A DNA stretch of 58,419 bases from Prevotellaceae bacterium (GTDB taxonomy: Bacteria > Bacteroidota > Bacteroidia > Bacteroidales > Bacteroidaceae). Position 1 is the stretch's first letter, and each line of letters starts with the position of its first letter. Below are positions 9,146 to 18,330 of the stretch, piece after piece. The notes under the pieces are model-generated. The model saw only the letters and a list, made by a program, of their open reading frames with translations, searched no databases and had not been told where the DNA came from. The stretch is from the NCBI GenBank assembly GCA_028723455.1, contig JAQYEW010000074.1, positions 1-58,419 on the forward strand, given 5' to 3'. A program made the translations under genes and the position numbers.

Positions 9146-9949
9146 ATGCAACTGTCCATACTCAAAAGACCTGTGTACGGATTTCTCACCTTCCTCATGA
9201 TGCAGGTGGCTGTTCCGTTTCTTGGCATCTTGATTCTCAGCATCCTGAATGCGTCCCAAGGCAAAGAACCCATCTCTCTTTCAAACCTGCCAATTTGGGC
9301 CACCATGCTGTTTACAAGTTTGAGCGGTATATTTACCGTTCTTCTATGCATCCGCCCGATAGGCTTGGTGCGTTGCCCGGAAGCAATCTTCGGAGAATGG
9401 CAAAGCAGTCAACGTATCTTTTTGGGTCTGGCTGGCGGAGTAGTGGCCATTTTCGGCGTATCCATACTCAATGATTTACTGTCGTTGAAAGATCTTCTTC
9501 AGACATACATGCAGGAGATGGCCCATTCCCTCATCGCATGGATCAGTATCTGTATTGTAGCCCCCATCGTAGAAGAATTGGTGATGCGCGAAGGCATACA
9601 GGGATATCTGACACGCAATGCCGTTCAACCTATCTGGGCCATATTGATTTCCAGTTTGCTTTTCGGCATCATGCACATGAATCCTGCTCAGATTCTGGCC
9701 GGTTTTCTTATGGGCGTCGTTTTGGGTATTCTATATCAAGGCACAGGCAATGTTCGTCTTTGTATCGCCCTCCATCTGCTCAACAACACGGGAAGCATGA
9801 TACAATACCGTCTTTATCCCGAGAGCACGACTGCATCGCTTACGGATTTCCTGGGAGGAAGAACTATTGCCATTGCTATCATGCTTGCCACATTCCTGCT
9901 TGCAGCATATTTGCTAAGACTTTTCTTGCAGAAAACGAAACAAGCCTAA
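9146..9949 (+). CDS. CPBP-family intramembrane metalloprotease/glutamic protease
   Basis: A 267-residue, strongly hydrophobic protein with about seven or eight membrane segments. It carries the CPBP (Abi/Rce1-like) motifs: EELVMR (Glu143, Glu144, Arg148), FGIMH (His177) and the last motif with His210 and Asn213/214. Family members cleave prenylated proteins in eukaryotes; in bacteria roles in bacteriocin immunity or signalling have been reported. The substrate here is unknown. It stands alone between a promoter at 9110 and a strong hairpin at 9968. Confidence 0.88.
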   Translation: MQLSILKRPVYGFLTFLMMQVAVPFLGILILSILNASQGKEPISLSNLPIWATMLFTSLSGIFTVLLCIRPIGLVRCPEAIFGEWQSSQRIFLGLAGGVVAIFGVSILNDLLSLKDLLQTYMQEMAHSLIAWISICIVAPIVEELVMREGIQGYLTRNAVQPIWAILISSLLFGIMHMNPAQILAGFLMGVVLGILYQGTGNVRLCIALHLLNNTGSMIQYRLYPESTTASLTDFLGGRTIAIAIMLATFLLAAYLLRLFLQKTKQA

Positions 9950-9967
9950 ACATAATAAATACAAAAA

Positions 9968-10019
9968 GCGTATCCCCGTAGAATTTTCTGCCTCATCAGA
10001 AAATTCTACGGGGATACGC
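9968..10019. terminator. Bidirectional terminator hairpin
   Basis: A perfect inverted repeat with a 23-bp stem (9968-9990 and 9997-10019) and a 6-nt loop, cctcat. It sits between the convergent CPBP and acyl-CoA dehydrogenase genes. The stem mixes a G/C-rich base with an A/T-rich top, and neither side has a long T tract. Confidence 0.8.
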
Positions 10020-10035
10020 GTACAAAATCAATTCT

Positions 10036-11748
10036 TTACTGACAACGGTATTCGGCAGCACGCTGGGGTGTCATCTTACCGACAAACGTAGCGTGCTTTT
10101 CCACATTACCCTCGGCCAGATTAACGAAGACCTCCAGGCTTTTGCCAAACAGTCCCTTATCCTTTTGCGCATTGCGCAACAACAGGTGGGACATAATGAT
10201 CTCAGAAACCATTTCATAGAGATGGCGTGCGCACAGGTCGTGCATCTCTTCGCTTCCTGCCTCCTTCACCAGTTGCGTGCAGGCATTGAACTTAGCCGTC
10301 ATCTGTTTGATGCGAGACAGAACATCCGCAAACTCCGGACTTACGTCCTGTTGTTCAAATTGTTCTATCACGCCAGCATACTGGCCATTCGTAACGTAGC
10401 GGATGGCAGCCACGGTCTGCAGCTGTGTTGTGCCCTCGTAGATACTAGTAATACGCGCGTCGCGGTAAATGCGCTGACAGGCATACTCGAGCATGAAGCC
10501 ACTGCCACCATGCACCTGGATACAGTCATAGGCGTTCTGGTTGGCATATTCGCTATTGATTCCCTTTGCCAAGGGAGTGAAGCTATCCGCCAATTTGCTA
10601 TAGACTTTCAACTCCTGACGCTCTTCGGGCGTAAGCTTGCGGGTGCGGGAAATATCCTCCAATGCCTTGTAGATATCCACGTAGCGAGCCGTTTCATATA
10701 ACAACGCACGGCCGGCATCCAAACGAGCGCGCATATTGCTCAACATCTCAGCCACAGCGGGGAACTCAATGATAGCCTTACCAAACTGTTTTCGGTCGCG
10801 GGCATAAGCCTCTGCCTCGTTAAGGGCTGCCTGACTAAGACCGACGCTTTGGGCTGCAATGCCCAAGCGCGCACCATTCATCAATGACATCACATATTTT
10901 ATAAGGCCCATCTTGCGGTCGCCGCACAACTCTGCCTTGGCGTTCTTATACACAAGTTCGCAAGTAGGGCTGCCATGAATACCCATTTTACATTCTATGC
11001 GACGCACATCGACACCGCCATCGCGCTTGTCATAGATGAACATCGAAAGGCCACGGCCATCGCGCGTTCCCGCTTCGGAACGTGCCAACACCAGATGAAT
11101 ATCGCTGTCGCCATTGGTTATGAAACGCTTTGAACCATTGAGTCGCCAGCACTGGTTTTCCTCATCGTAAGTAGCCTTAAGCATAACGCTCTGCAAATCG
11201 CTGCCGGCATCTGGCTCTGTGAGGTCCATGGACATCGTCTCGCCGGCACAAACGCGCGGAATGTACTTCTGACGCTGCTCCTCATTGCCGAAGCAATAGA
11301 GCGTCTCGATACAATCCTGTAGACTCCAGATATTTTCAAAACCAGCATCAGCAGTAGATACCAACTCATTAGCAGCCGTATAAACGGTTACGGGCAGGTT
11401 CAGGCCGCCGTAGCGACGAGGCATCGTAACACCATTCAAGCCCGCCTGTATCATCGCAGCTTGGTTTTCGTATGTCTTGGAGGCATAACTGACACGTCCG
11501 TTCTCACAGTGTGCTCCCTCCGCATCCACCTCCTCGGCATTGGGGGCAATGACATTGGCCGTTATATCGCCAACAATTTCCAGCACCCGGTCATAGTTAT
11601 CCAAGGCATCTGCAAAATCCTGGGGTGCGTCATCGTACTGATCCTTCTCGGCATACGCATCTTCCTTCAGCTCCACGATGCGGGGCATCAGTTCGCTGTT
11701 CTCCAGTTCAAACTTAATCTGGGGTATATCGCTATAATAGTTTGCCAT
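10036..11748 (-). CDS. Acyl-CoA dehydrogenase, long form
   Basis: A 570-residue flavoprotein dehydrogenase that introduces the alpha-beta double bond in an acyl-CoA and passes electrons to ETF. Visible signatures include MSMDLTEPDAGSDLQ (active-site loop) and QVHGGSGFMLEY. The catalytic-base region is IYEGTTQLQT, with Glu in the position of the MCAD base. Ordinary members are about 380 residues; this one has an extra C-terminal helical domain of about 130 residues and an N-terminal extension, like the larger acyl-CoA dehydrogenases. It is the last gene of etfB-etfA-acd, 3 bp after etfA. Chain-length specificity cannot be read from the sequence. Confidence 0.93.
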   Translation of the reverse strand: MANYYSDIPQIKFELENSELMPRIVELKEDAYAEKDQYDDAPQDFADALDNYDRVLEIVGDITANVIAPNAEEVDAEGAHCENGRVSYASKTYENQAAMIQAGLNGVTMPRRYGGLNLPVTVYTAANELVSTADAGFENIWSLQDCIETLYCFGNEEQRQKYIPRVCAGETMSMDLTEPDAGSDLQSVMLKATYDEENQCWRLNGSKRFITNGDSDIHLVLARSEAGTRDGRGLSMFIYDKRDGGVDVRRIECKMGIHGSPTCELVYKNAKAELCGDRKMGLIKYVMSLMNGARLGIAAQSVGLSQAALNEAEAYARDRKQFGKAIIEFPAVAEMLSNMRARLDAGRALLYETARYVDIYKALEDISRTRKLTPEERQELKVYSKLADSFTPLAKGINSEYANQNAYDCIQVHGGSGFMLEYACQRIYRDARITSIYEGTTQLQTVAAIRYVTNGQYAGVIEQFEQQDVSPEFADVLSRIKQMTAKFNACTQLVKEAGSEEMHDLCARHLYEMVSEIIMSHLLLRNAQKDKGLFGKSLEVFVNLAEGNVEKHATFVGKMTPQRAAEYRCQ

Positions 11749-11751
11749 GAT

Positions 11752-12774
11752 TTATTTACTGTTTTGTTTGTAGTATTTGATGAGCTTGGGAACGACCTCC
11801 TCTACGGTACCTGTAATAACGTAGTCCGCAAGTTGATTGATGGGTGCGTTCTCATCGCTGTTAATGCTAATGATGATGCCACTCTCCTTCATGCCCGATA
11901 CGTGCTGAATAGCACCACTGATGCCACAGGCAATGTACACCTTAGGACGCACCGTAACACCGGTCTGACCAATCTGAAGTTCATGCTCGCAAAAGCCGGC
12001 ATCCACGGCAGCGCGGCTACCGCCCACCTCAGCATGCAGCACATGAGCCAGCTCTCGCAGCTGGTCAAAGCCTTCCTTCGACCCTACGCCATAACCGCCG
12101 GCGACAACAATGGCTGCGCCTTTGAGATTGTTTTTCGAAGCCTCCACATGGCGTTCCAGCACTTGTGTAACATACTCCGCCTCGGGAATATATTTGGCAA
12201 CGTCCTCCACGACAACCTTACCTTGATAGTTCGGGTCAAGCACCTCGGCCTTCATTACGCCGCTGCGGACGGTGGCCATCTGCGGACGGTTGTCGGGATT
12301 GATGATTGTTGCCACGATATTACCACCAAAGGCAGGGCGAATCTGATAAAGCAGATTCTCGTATATCTTACCTGCACGCTTGTCCTCATGCACACCGATT
12401 TCCAATGCCGTACAGTCAGCCGTCAGTCCACTGTGCAGCGCGCTGCTGACACGAGGCCCCAAATCGCGGCCAACCACATCGGCACCCATCAGACATATCT
12501 GAGGTTGTTCTTCCTTGAAAAGGTTTACCAAGGCTGCCGTGTGTGGCTTGGAAGTATATGGGCTGAGTCCAGGGGCATCGAAGATATGAAGTACATCAAC
12601 GCCATAGGGCAGGATCTGGCTCTCCACCTTGCCTTTGATGTCCGTACCGATGGCAATGGCCTCCAGGCTAACTCCCAATGTATTGGCCAACTTGCGGCCT
12701 TTTGTCAGCAACTCCTGGCTCACCTCGGCCACCTGAGTGCCTTCCAATTCACAATATACAAATACGTTATTCAT
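11752..12774 (-). CDS. etfA: Electron transfer flavoprotein, alpha subunit
   Basis: A 340-residue protein. The C-terminal FAD-binding domain is clear, with VVAGGYGVGSKEGF, a CGISGAIQH loop and SINSDENAPI near the end. With EtfB it accepts electrons from the acyl-CoA dehydrogenase encoded 3 bp downstream and hands them to a quinone reductase or bifurcating partner. It starts 12 bp after the etfB stop. No ETF:quinone oxidoreductase gene is present in the window. Confidence 0.95.
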   Translation of the reverse strand: MNNVFVYCELEGTQVAEVSQELLTKGRKLANTLGVSLEAIAIGTDIKGKVESQILPYGVDVLHIFDAPGLSPYTSKPHTAALVNLFKEEQPQICLMGADVVGRDLGPRVSSALHSGLTADCTALEIGVHEDKRAGKIYENLLYQIRPAFGGNIVATIINPDNRPQMATVRSGVMKAEVLDPNYQGKVVVEDVAKYIPEAEYVTQVLERHVEASKNNLKGAAIVVAGGYGVGSKEGFDQLRELAHVLHAEVGGSRAAVDAGFCEHELQIGQTGVTVRPKVYIACGISGAIQHVSGMKESGIIISINSDENAPINQLADYVITGTVEEVVPKLIKYYKQNSK

Positions 12775-12786
12775 GATAGACTACAA

Positions 12787-13677
12787 TTAACCTATAGTAT
12801 GACTTGCCAACAGTTCCCGAACAAGGCCATTGATATCCTCGTCGCTACCCGTCAGTTGTTTGCTCTCCTTCGCCTTGAAGACAATGTTCTCTACGGACTT
12901 CACTTTTGTGGGACTACCGCTCAAGCCACACTGGTTCAAGTCCGCGCCAACGTCTGCGCAACTCAGTTGGGGCAATTTCAGATAGGGCTTCCGTTCGTAC
13001 TGCTCGCCGTATGGAAGATCTGCATAAGAAGTGTCGCAAGCCAATTCCAAGGGAGCCAACGCACGTTTGTACTTCATTACCAACCTTACATTACGCGGAC
13101 GGCAAGGAGCCGCACTGCCATTGACAGTCAATACGCATGGCAAGGGACTAAGTACCGTTTCCACACCGCCATCAATATGACGCTTCACCGTAATCTGACG
13201 ACCATCCAGTTTTAAGATTTCCTCGGCATAGGTTATCTGGTTCATAGCTAACTTCTCAGCCACCTGAGGCCCTACCTGTGCCGTGTCTCCGTCAATGGCC
13301 TGACGGCCACCGATAATCAGGTCCACATCAGGACAGAAATGTTGGATAGCAACGCTCAAGGCATAACTGGTGGCCAGTGTGTCAGCTCCTGCAAAGGCAC
13401 GGTCCGTAAGCAGATAACCTCCGTCTGCGCCACGATACAAGGCCTCACGGATTACCTCTGCCGCACGCGCCGGCCCCATCGTCAGAACTGTAACCGTGGT
13501 GCCGGGGTATTGGTCTTTTATGCGAAGAGCCTGCTCCAACGCATTTAAGTCCTCGGGGTTAAAGATAGCAGGCAGGGCACTGCGATTCACCGTGCCTTGG
13601 GGGGTCATGGCATCAGGCCCCACATTACGTGTGTCTGGCACTTGCTTGGCAAGCACAACAATTTTATAACTCATCAT
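12787..13677 (-). CDS. etfB: Electron transfer flavoprotein, beta subunit
   Basis: A 296-residue protein beginning with two consecutive ATGs (13677 and 13674), MMSYKIVVLAKQVPD, the normal EtfB start. An open frame runs back to 13794, but a -7 box at 13714-13721 places the transcript start inside it, so the shorter form is right. The nucleotide-binding beta-subunit fold is supported by DLIIGGRQAIDGDTAQVGP. It is the first gene of the etfB-etfA-acd unit. Confidence 0.95.
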   Translation of the reverse strand: MMSYKIVVLAKQVPDTRNVGPDAMTPQGTVNRSALPAIFNPEDLNALEQALRIKDQYPGTTVTVLTMGPARAAEVIREALYRGADGGYLLTDRAFAGADTLATSYALSVAIQHFCPDVDLIIGGRQAIDGDTAQVGPQVAEKLAMNQITYAEEILKLDGRQITVKRHIDGGVETVLSPLPCVLTVNGSAAPCRPRNVRLVMKYKRALAPLELACDTSYADLPYGEQYERKPYLKLPQLSCADVGADLNQCGLSGSPTKVKSVENIVFKAKESKQLTGSDEDINGLVRELLASHTIG

Positions 13678-13713
13678 ATCTGGTTTAAGATTAACTTCAA
13701 TGGTTTCGTATAG

Positions 13714-13721
13714 CAAAGATA
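13714..13721 (-). promoter_or_regulatory. Bacteroidetes -7 box for etfB-etfA-acd
   Basis: On the minus strand it reads TATCTTTG. It lies about 37 bp before the first etfB ATG and decides the start choice for that gene. Confidence 0.6.
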
Positions 13722-13764
13722 AGCATTTCTTAAACGAATTCACTTTTTTCTCGCTAAAAAAATG

Positions 13765-13772
13765 TATTTTTG
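13765..13772 (+). promoter_or_regulatory. Bacteroidetes -7 box for the esterase-xth unit
   Basis: TATTTTTG matches TAnnTTTG and lies 33 bp before the ATG at 13806. It diverges from the etfB promoter about 45 bp away. Confidence 0.55.
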
Positions 13773-13805
13773 TACATGCAATTAAAACAACCACAAGTCT
13801 TTATT

Positions 13806-15431
13806 ATGAAATGTATGCTTTTCGTTGCTATGCTGTCACTACACATGGCAGTACAAGCACAAGACCTCCGTCCGATGGAGGACGTAAACAATGTTACGGA
13901 CCTCACACTTGACTCGCTTGAAAAAGTACGCTCGGCACGCCCCGTTAGCGGCAGCACACGACGCGGAGGAAACCCTGTGCTCTTTCTTGTAGGCAACAGT
14001 ACGATGCGCACCGGCACGCTGGGCAACGGAGACAACGGACAATGGGGCTGGGGTTTTTACGCCGACAAGTTCTTCGACCAAAAGAAAATAACTGTTGAGA
14101 ACCACGCACTGGGCGGCACCAGTTCGCGCACTTTCTACCGCCGCCTTTGGGAAGATGTCAAGCAAGGCATCCGTCCCGGCGACTATGTGATTATAGAGCT
14201 TGGGCATAATGACAACGGGCCTTTTGACAGCGGGCGTGCCCGTGCCTCTATCCGCGGTGTCTCTGCTACAGACAGTTTGGTCGTAACCATCCGGGAAACG
14301 GGACAACAAGAGGTTGTATATAGTTACGGAGAATACATGCGCCGCTTTGTACGCGAAACACGTGCCTTGGGTGCGCATCCCATCCTTATGAGCCTTACAC
14401 CACGCGACAATCGGGACGCGAATGGTCGTGTGGGCCGTGTCGACCAGACCTTCGGCCTTTGGGCCAGACAGATTGCCGAGGAGATGAACTGTCCTTTTGT
14501 GGATTTGAACGAAATATCTGCACGGAAATACGAAGCCATGAGCCCTTGGAAAATGAGTTACCATTTCTATCTTGACAAGATCCACACCTCCGCTTTTGGC
14601 GCACAACTAAATGCGCAATCAGCGGCCGAGGGCATTCGTACTTGCAAACATCCCGAAATCCTTCCTTTGGCGGAGACGCTTCTGCCCGAGAAGCGGCCAA
14701 CCACAGGTGTGCGGCGTGAGGATGGGAAACCAGTGGTATTCATTACGGGCGACAGTACCGTGAAGAATACTGACCGTGAAGAGGACGGCATGTGGGGTTG
14801 GGGCGCTCTTGCCGGCAGCGTCTTCGACGAACACAAGATCACTATCCAGAACAGTGCACAGGCTGGACGATCCTGCCGCAGTTATTTGCGCGAAGGTCGC
14901 TGGGACAAGGTCGTCAATGACGTAAGACCGGGCGATTTCGTCATCATACAGTTCGGGCACAACGATACGGGCAACGAGATTGCACAAGGCAAACTGCGCA
15001 ACGAGATTGCCTCTGCCGCGGACAGCAGCCATGTATTCCGCATCCGAACGCAAGAAGCCAACTACAACGAGGTGGTTTACACCTTCGGCTGGTATCTGCG
15101 TAAGTTTATCGACGATGTGCGCCAGCAAGGCGGAACTCCCATTCTCGTCAGCCTCACCCCTCGCAATGAATGGACGGACGGGAAAATAGAACGCCGCAAT
15201 GCCAGCTATGGACTTTGGTACCGGACAGTGGCCGACGAAACGGGATGCACCTTCCTTGACCTCCACAACCTAACGGCCGACAGCATGGACCGCATGGGAC
15301 AAAAGAAAGCGGCCGCATATTACAAAAACGACCACACACATACGAGCAGGCGCGGCGCTCTGCTCAACGCAAAAAACATCGCCAAGGGTTTGAAAAAACT
15401 CAAGAGCCCGTTGGCCAAATATTTAAAATAG
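13806..15431 (+). CDS. Tandem SGNH esterase, rhamnogalacturonan acetylesterase-like (CE12)
   Basis: A 541-residue secreted protein (signal peptide to about residue 19) made of two SGNH-hydrolase domains in series. Domain 1 has GNSTM (Ser65), a GHNDNG block and DKIH (Asp257, His260). Domain 2 has GDSTV (Ser317), GHNDTG and DHTH (Asp509, His512). Both domains therefore keep Ser-Asp-His. Domain 1 has Asn for the usual Asp before the serine. CE12 enzymes remove acetyl groups from rhamnogalacturonan I or related sugars. Single-domain forms are about 230-260 residues, so this is a double-length enzyme. xth follows after 5 bp. Confidence 0.85.
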   Translation: MKCMLFVAMLSLHMAVQAQDLRPMEDVNNVTDLTLDSLEKVRSARPVSGSTRRGGNPVLFLVGNSTMRTGTLGNGDNGQWGWGFYADKFFDQKKITVENHALGGTSSRTFYRRLWEDVKQGIRPGDYVIIELGHNDNGPFDSGRARASIRGVSATDSLVVTIRETGQQEVVYSYGEYMRRFVRETRALGAHPILMSLTPRDNRDANGRVGRVDQTFGLWARQIAEEMNCPFVDLNEISARKYEAMSPWKMSYHFYLDKIHTSAFGAQLNAQSAAEGIRTCKHPEILPLAETLLPEKRPTTGVRREDGKPVVFITGDSTVKNTDREEDGMWGWGALAGSVFDEHKITIQNSAQAGRSCRSYLREGRWDKVVNDVRPGDFVIIQFGHNDTGNEIAQGKLRNEIASAADSSHVFRIRTQEANYNEVVYTFGWYLRKFIDDVRQQGGTPILVSLTPRNEWTDGKIERRNASYGLWYRTVADETGCTFLDLHNLTADSMDRMGQKKAAAYYKNDHTHTSRRGALLNAKNIAKGLKKLKSPLAKYLK

Positions 15432-15436
15432 GAGAA

Positions 15437-16192
15437 ATGAAATTTATCAGTTGGAACGTCAACGGCCTGCGTGCCGTTGTAGGTAAGAACTTTGTAGAGA
15501 TTTTTAATGAATTCGATGCCGATTTTTTCTGTCTGCAAGAAACAAAGATGCAGGAGGGGCAACTCGACCTCCGGTTTCCCGGTTATGAAAGTTATTGGAA
15601 CTATGCGGAAAAGAAAGGATACAGCGGTACTGCCATCTTCACCAAGCACCATCCGCTTGGTGTTAGCTACGGAATGAACATTGCGGAGCATGACACCGAA
15701 GGTCGACTGATTACCTTGGAGTACGAACGGTTCTACCTCGTTTGCTGCTATACGCCTAACAGTCAGGATGGCTTGCGACGGCTGGACTATCGTATGCAAT
15801 GGGAAGAGGACCTTCGTAAGTACCTTCTGGCATTGGATGCAAAAAAACCTGTCGTCTACTGTGGCGACCTGAATGTGGCCCATCAGGAAATCGACCTCAA
15901 GAATCCCAAGACAAACCGCATGAATGCCGGTTTTACAGACCAGGAACGTGAGAAGATGACCTTGCTGCTTGAGAGCGGATTCACGGACACCTTCCGCCAC
16001 CTCTACCCCACGCTGACGGATACTTACAGCTGGTGGAGCTACAGATTCCGCGCACGCGAGAAGAATACGGGCTGGCGCATCGACTACTTCATCACAAGCA
16101 GACGTTTGTCAGATAACATAAAGGTCGCCGCCATCCACAACGAAGTGTTCGGCAGCGACCATTGTCCCGTAGAATTACAATTAGAGTTCTAA
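15437..16192 (+). CDS. xth: Exodeoxyribonuclease III
   Basis: A 251-residue endonuclease/exonuclease/phosphatase-family enzyme for repair of abasic and 3'-blocked DNA. The diagnostic blocks are present: SWNVNGLR, QETK, GDLN and SDHCPV near the C-terminus. Its length is normal. It sits 5 bp after the esterase gene. Its TAA overlaps the stop codon of the convergent DUF2027 gene (16189-16192). Confidence 0.94.
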   Translation: MKFISWNVNGLRAVVGKNFVEIFNEFDADFFCLQETKMQEGQLDLRFPGYESYWNYAEKKGYSGTAIFTKHHPLGVSYGMNIAEHDTEGRLITLEYERFYLVCCYTPNSQDGLRRLDYRMQWEEDLRKYLLALDAKKPVVYCGDLNVAHQEIDLKNPKTNRMNAGFTDQEREKMTLLLESGFTDTFRHLYPTLTDTYSWWSYRFRAREKNTGWRIDYFITSRRLSDNIKVAAIHNEVFGSDHCPVELQLEF

Positions 16193-16839
16193 CACAATTC
16201 CTCCACCCAAGCGGGGAGGTTGAAGAAAGGAGAGCGCTGAAAGGTGCTCTCTTTCGTGTATCTTATCGGTTGCAAGCGCACCTCAGTGCTCACAACCGGC
16301 TGCAAGGCGAATACACGTTCCTCCTTGGACGCCAAGAGCTGAACACAAAGATACTCCCAATCATTCACCTCGTCAATGTCCATTTCATGCACCTGCTGCT
16401 TTGTATTGGGCTGCATCTTTCCTTTCCAGGCGACCACCCAACCCTCGCCTTGCCGGCGCAACAACTGCGCTTGCAACTCATAGTTGCTATCGTTAACAAG
16501 GAAGAGGTCGAACAAACGCTCGTGATGCACGCTATGCACCACGGCCAACACAGCTTTCAACACATTGCCTCCGGCGCGCTCCACCGGTTTGGCACGGAAC
16601 GTGATGGGACGCTCACAGGGTTCCAACTCCGGTGCGTCTTCATCCCGTAACGTTCTCTCCTTTTCCTTTGGAAGAAAACGCTCCTCCTTTTCCTCGTCGA
16701 TCACCACCACTTCGTTACGGAGCATGGGAATCTCGAAGCCGTCCTCATCCTCTACCAAAACCGTGTTCTTGCCTTGGAAACCTGTGATTGTTCCTCCGCC
16801 TTTTTCACTTATAAAACGTACTTTATCTCCTGTTTTCAT
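16189..16839 (-). CDS. DUF2027 protein lacking the Smr domain
   Basis: A 216-residue protein from the ATG at 16839; the TTG at 16845 is less likely. Residues 1-50 form the small N-terminal barrel (GDKVRFISEKGGGTITGF) and residues about 70-205 the DUF2027 beta-sandwich. From family knowledge, Bacteroidetes homologues are usually about 340-360 residues and end in an Smr nuclease-like domain. Here the protein stops right after the beta-sandwich, and the DNA beyond the stop is the 3' end of xth on the other strand. It is the last gene of pepD-lipoprotein-DUF2027. The cellular role is unknown. Confidence 0.8.
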   Translation of the reverse strand: MKTGDKVRFISEKGGGTITGFQGKNTVLVEDEDGFEIPMLRNEVVVIDEEKEERFLPKEKERTLRDEDAPELEPCERPITFRAKPVERAGGNVLKAVLAVVHSVHHERLFDLFLVNDSNYELQAQLLRRQGEGWVVAWKGKMQPNTKQQVHEMDIDEVNDWEYLCVQLLASKEERVFALQPVVSTEVRLQPIRYTKESTFQRSPFFNLPAWVEELC

Positions 16840-16854
16840 CGTCAATACTCTGTC

Positions 16855-18324
16855 TTATTTCTTTCCCTCATAAGCCCCGGCATCGGGGTTGTCATCCGCA
16901 AACCGATTGATTCCCCGACGGTCTATGGGATACTGGCGTGCAATATCCCTATTCGCCAAACCGCGCGCAGCGCTCAAGCTGTCCGGCGCAAAGTCGTACA
17001 GGAAATTAACAACGTCAAAGCGTTTGAATTGCTGCTCGCCCACCACCTCGGCACTATCCTTCAGATCATAACGCACCTGAACGAAACGCTCCTTGTCATC
17101 ACTGGCAACCGTTCGCAGAAGACTGTTCTCAAAACGGAAATTGATTTTCTCCTGACCCGTCTTCTCCTCCATCAGATTTCCTTGAATAACATCTTCGGCA
17201 TACCCTGAAACAAGACAGTTCAGGAAATGGGCACGCTTCAGGGGAATCTCGACATCCGCCGTCTTTACGCGCATCTTGTTGCTTAGCCAGAGCGCATAGC
17301 CACGGTTCGCGCTAAAAGGATAAAACTGCGCCAAAGTACAATGTACAAACAGCACATCGCCACCCTCCACGCTAACGACATTGCCCAATGTATTGCTGAT
17401 CTGCGTGCCAACGACCAAGGCGCGTGTGCTACGCAAGTCCAAGCCTGGTCCGCCGATATTGTGCAAGATACTGTTTTCAATGACAAGAACGGGGTCGCTG
17501 AGCGTTTCAAAGGCAAGGCTATCCACACGAATGCCGTAGTCGCTGCTGTGCAGATCCACCTGCAAAAGATGGTTATCCCTACTCTCGGCGGTAAAACGCA
17601 ATCCTCCCCATCGGTTGGGCGTATTATCGTAAGGCAGATAGGGGAACATACGGTCGGTACGGTCGCCACGCAGGACGACGGGACGGTCAATCGTCCCCTC
17701 GGCCTTCAGCGTGCCACGAACAATCAATTCGGCCCCATCGTGCATCATCAGTGTGCAGCCGGCAGGCAGCGTGAGCGTTGCTCCTGCGGCCACCACCAAA
17801 CTATCAAACACATGATAAGGACGTTGGGTCGTCAGTTCAGTATCCCGGGAATAGGTCAGGCCGCGTAGTTGCGTAACATTCAAGGCACTGCCTGTGAGCA
17901 CTACACGCTGCACAACCCCACTTTCAAGGGTAAAGAGAAGCTCATCCTTATAGTCAGCAATCGTATCCGCTTGTGTTTCCGGAAGGTTGGCAAACACACG
18001 GATGTAAATGCTATCCTTGGCGCGAACTTCAAAGTCCTCTCCCTGCCCATTATAAAGGTACTGGCCATCCACGTTTACACGCCAATGGCTTTCAGCCCCC
18101 TTGCCCAAGCGCACGCTTTGTATGCGCACGCCATCGCCTGCCCCATTATGTGCCACCAGGGTCTGCGTAGCAGATCCGTAGCCTGTAATGAGGGTATCGA
18201 AGCGGAGCGTATCAGCGCTAAAGCGCAATACGGCATCCGGACTTGTTGTCCACGAGTCCAACTCGCCGCAGGCTCCCAAGAGCAAAGCGGCAAGCAGGAA
18301 GGAAAGGATTGGGAATATTCGCAT
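16855..18324 (-). CDS. Lipoprotein with right-handed beta-helix-like repeats
   Basis: A 489-residue lipoprotein (lipobox LLLGAC, Cys about 19). The N-terminal part, about residues 25-150, resembles an Ig-like beta domain. The middle, about 190-350, has the spaced VVLRG, GLRF, VIENSILHNIGG and LVVGTQISN pattern of parallel beta-helix proteins. It ends in NRFADDNPDAGAYEG, a common end in Bacteroidetes beta-helix and choice-of-anchor proteins. It lies between pepD (6 bp) and the DUF2027 gene (15 bp). No catalytic motif is recognised; envelope location is the only safe statement. Confidence 0.75.
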   Translation of the reverse strand: MRIFPILSFLLAALLLGACGELDSWTTSPDAVLRFSADTLRFDTLITGYGSATQTLVAHNGAGDGVRIQSVRLGKGAESHWRVNVDGQYLYNGQGEDFEVRAKDSIYIRVFANLPETQADTIADYKDELLFTLESGVVQRVVLTGSALNVTQLRGLTYSRDTELTTQRPYHVFDSLVVAAGATLTLPAGCTLMMHDGAELIVRGTLKAEGTIDRPVVLRGDRTDRMFPYLPYDNTPNRWGGLRFTAESRDNHLLQVDLHSSDYGIRVDSLAFETLSDPVLVIENSILHNIGGPGLDLRSTRALVVGTQISNTLGNVVSVEGGDVLFVHCTLAQFYPFSANRGYALWLSNKMRVKTADVEIPLKRAHFLNCLVSGYAEDVIQGNLMEEKTGQEKINFRFENSLLRTVASDDKERFVQVRYDLKDSAEVVGEQQFKRFDVVNFLYDFAPDSLSAARGLANRDIARQYPIDRRGINRFADDNPDAGAYEGKK

Positions 18325-18330
18325 CCGGAA

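Noticed and set aside
11461..13215. A plus-strand frame of 584 codons
   Set aside because: It is antisense to acd, etfA and etfB, which have clear family motifs; it is a shadow of their codon bias.
16190..16260. Terminator between xth and the DUF2027 gene
   Set aside because: Short imperfect repeats exist (gagagc/gctctc), but they lie in coding sequence and have no T tract on either strand.
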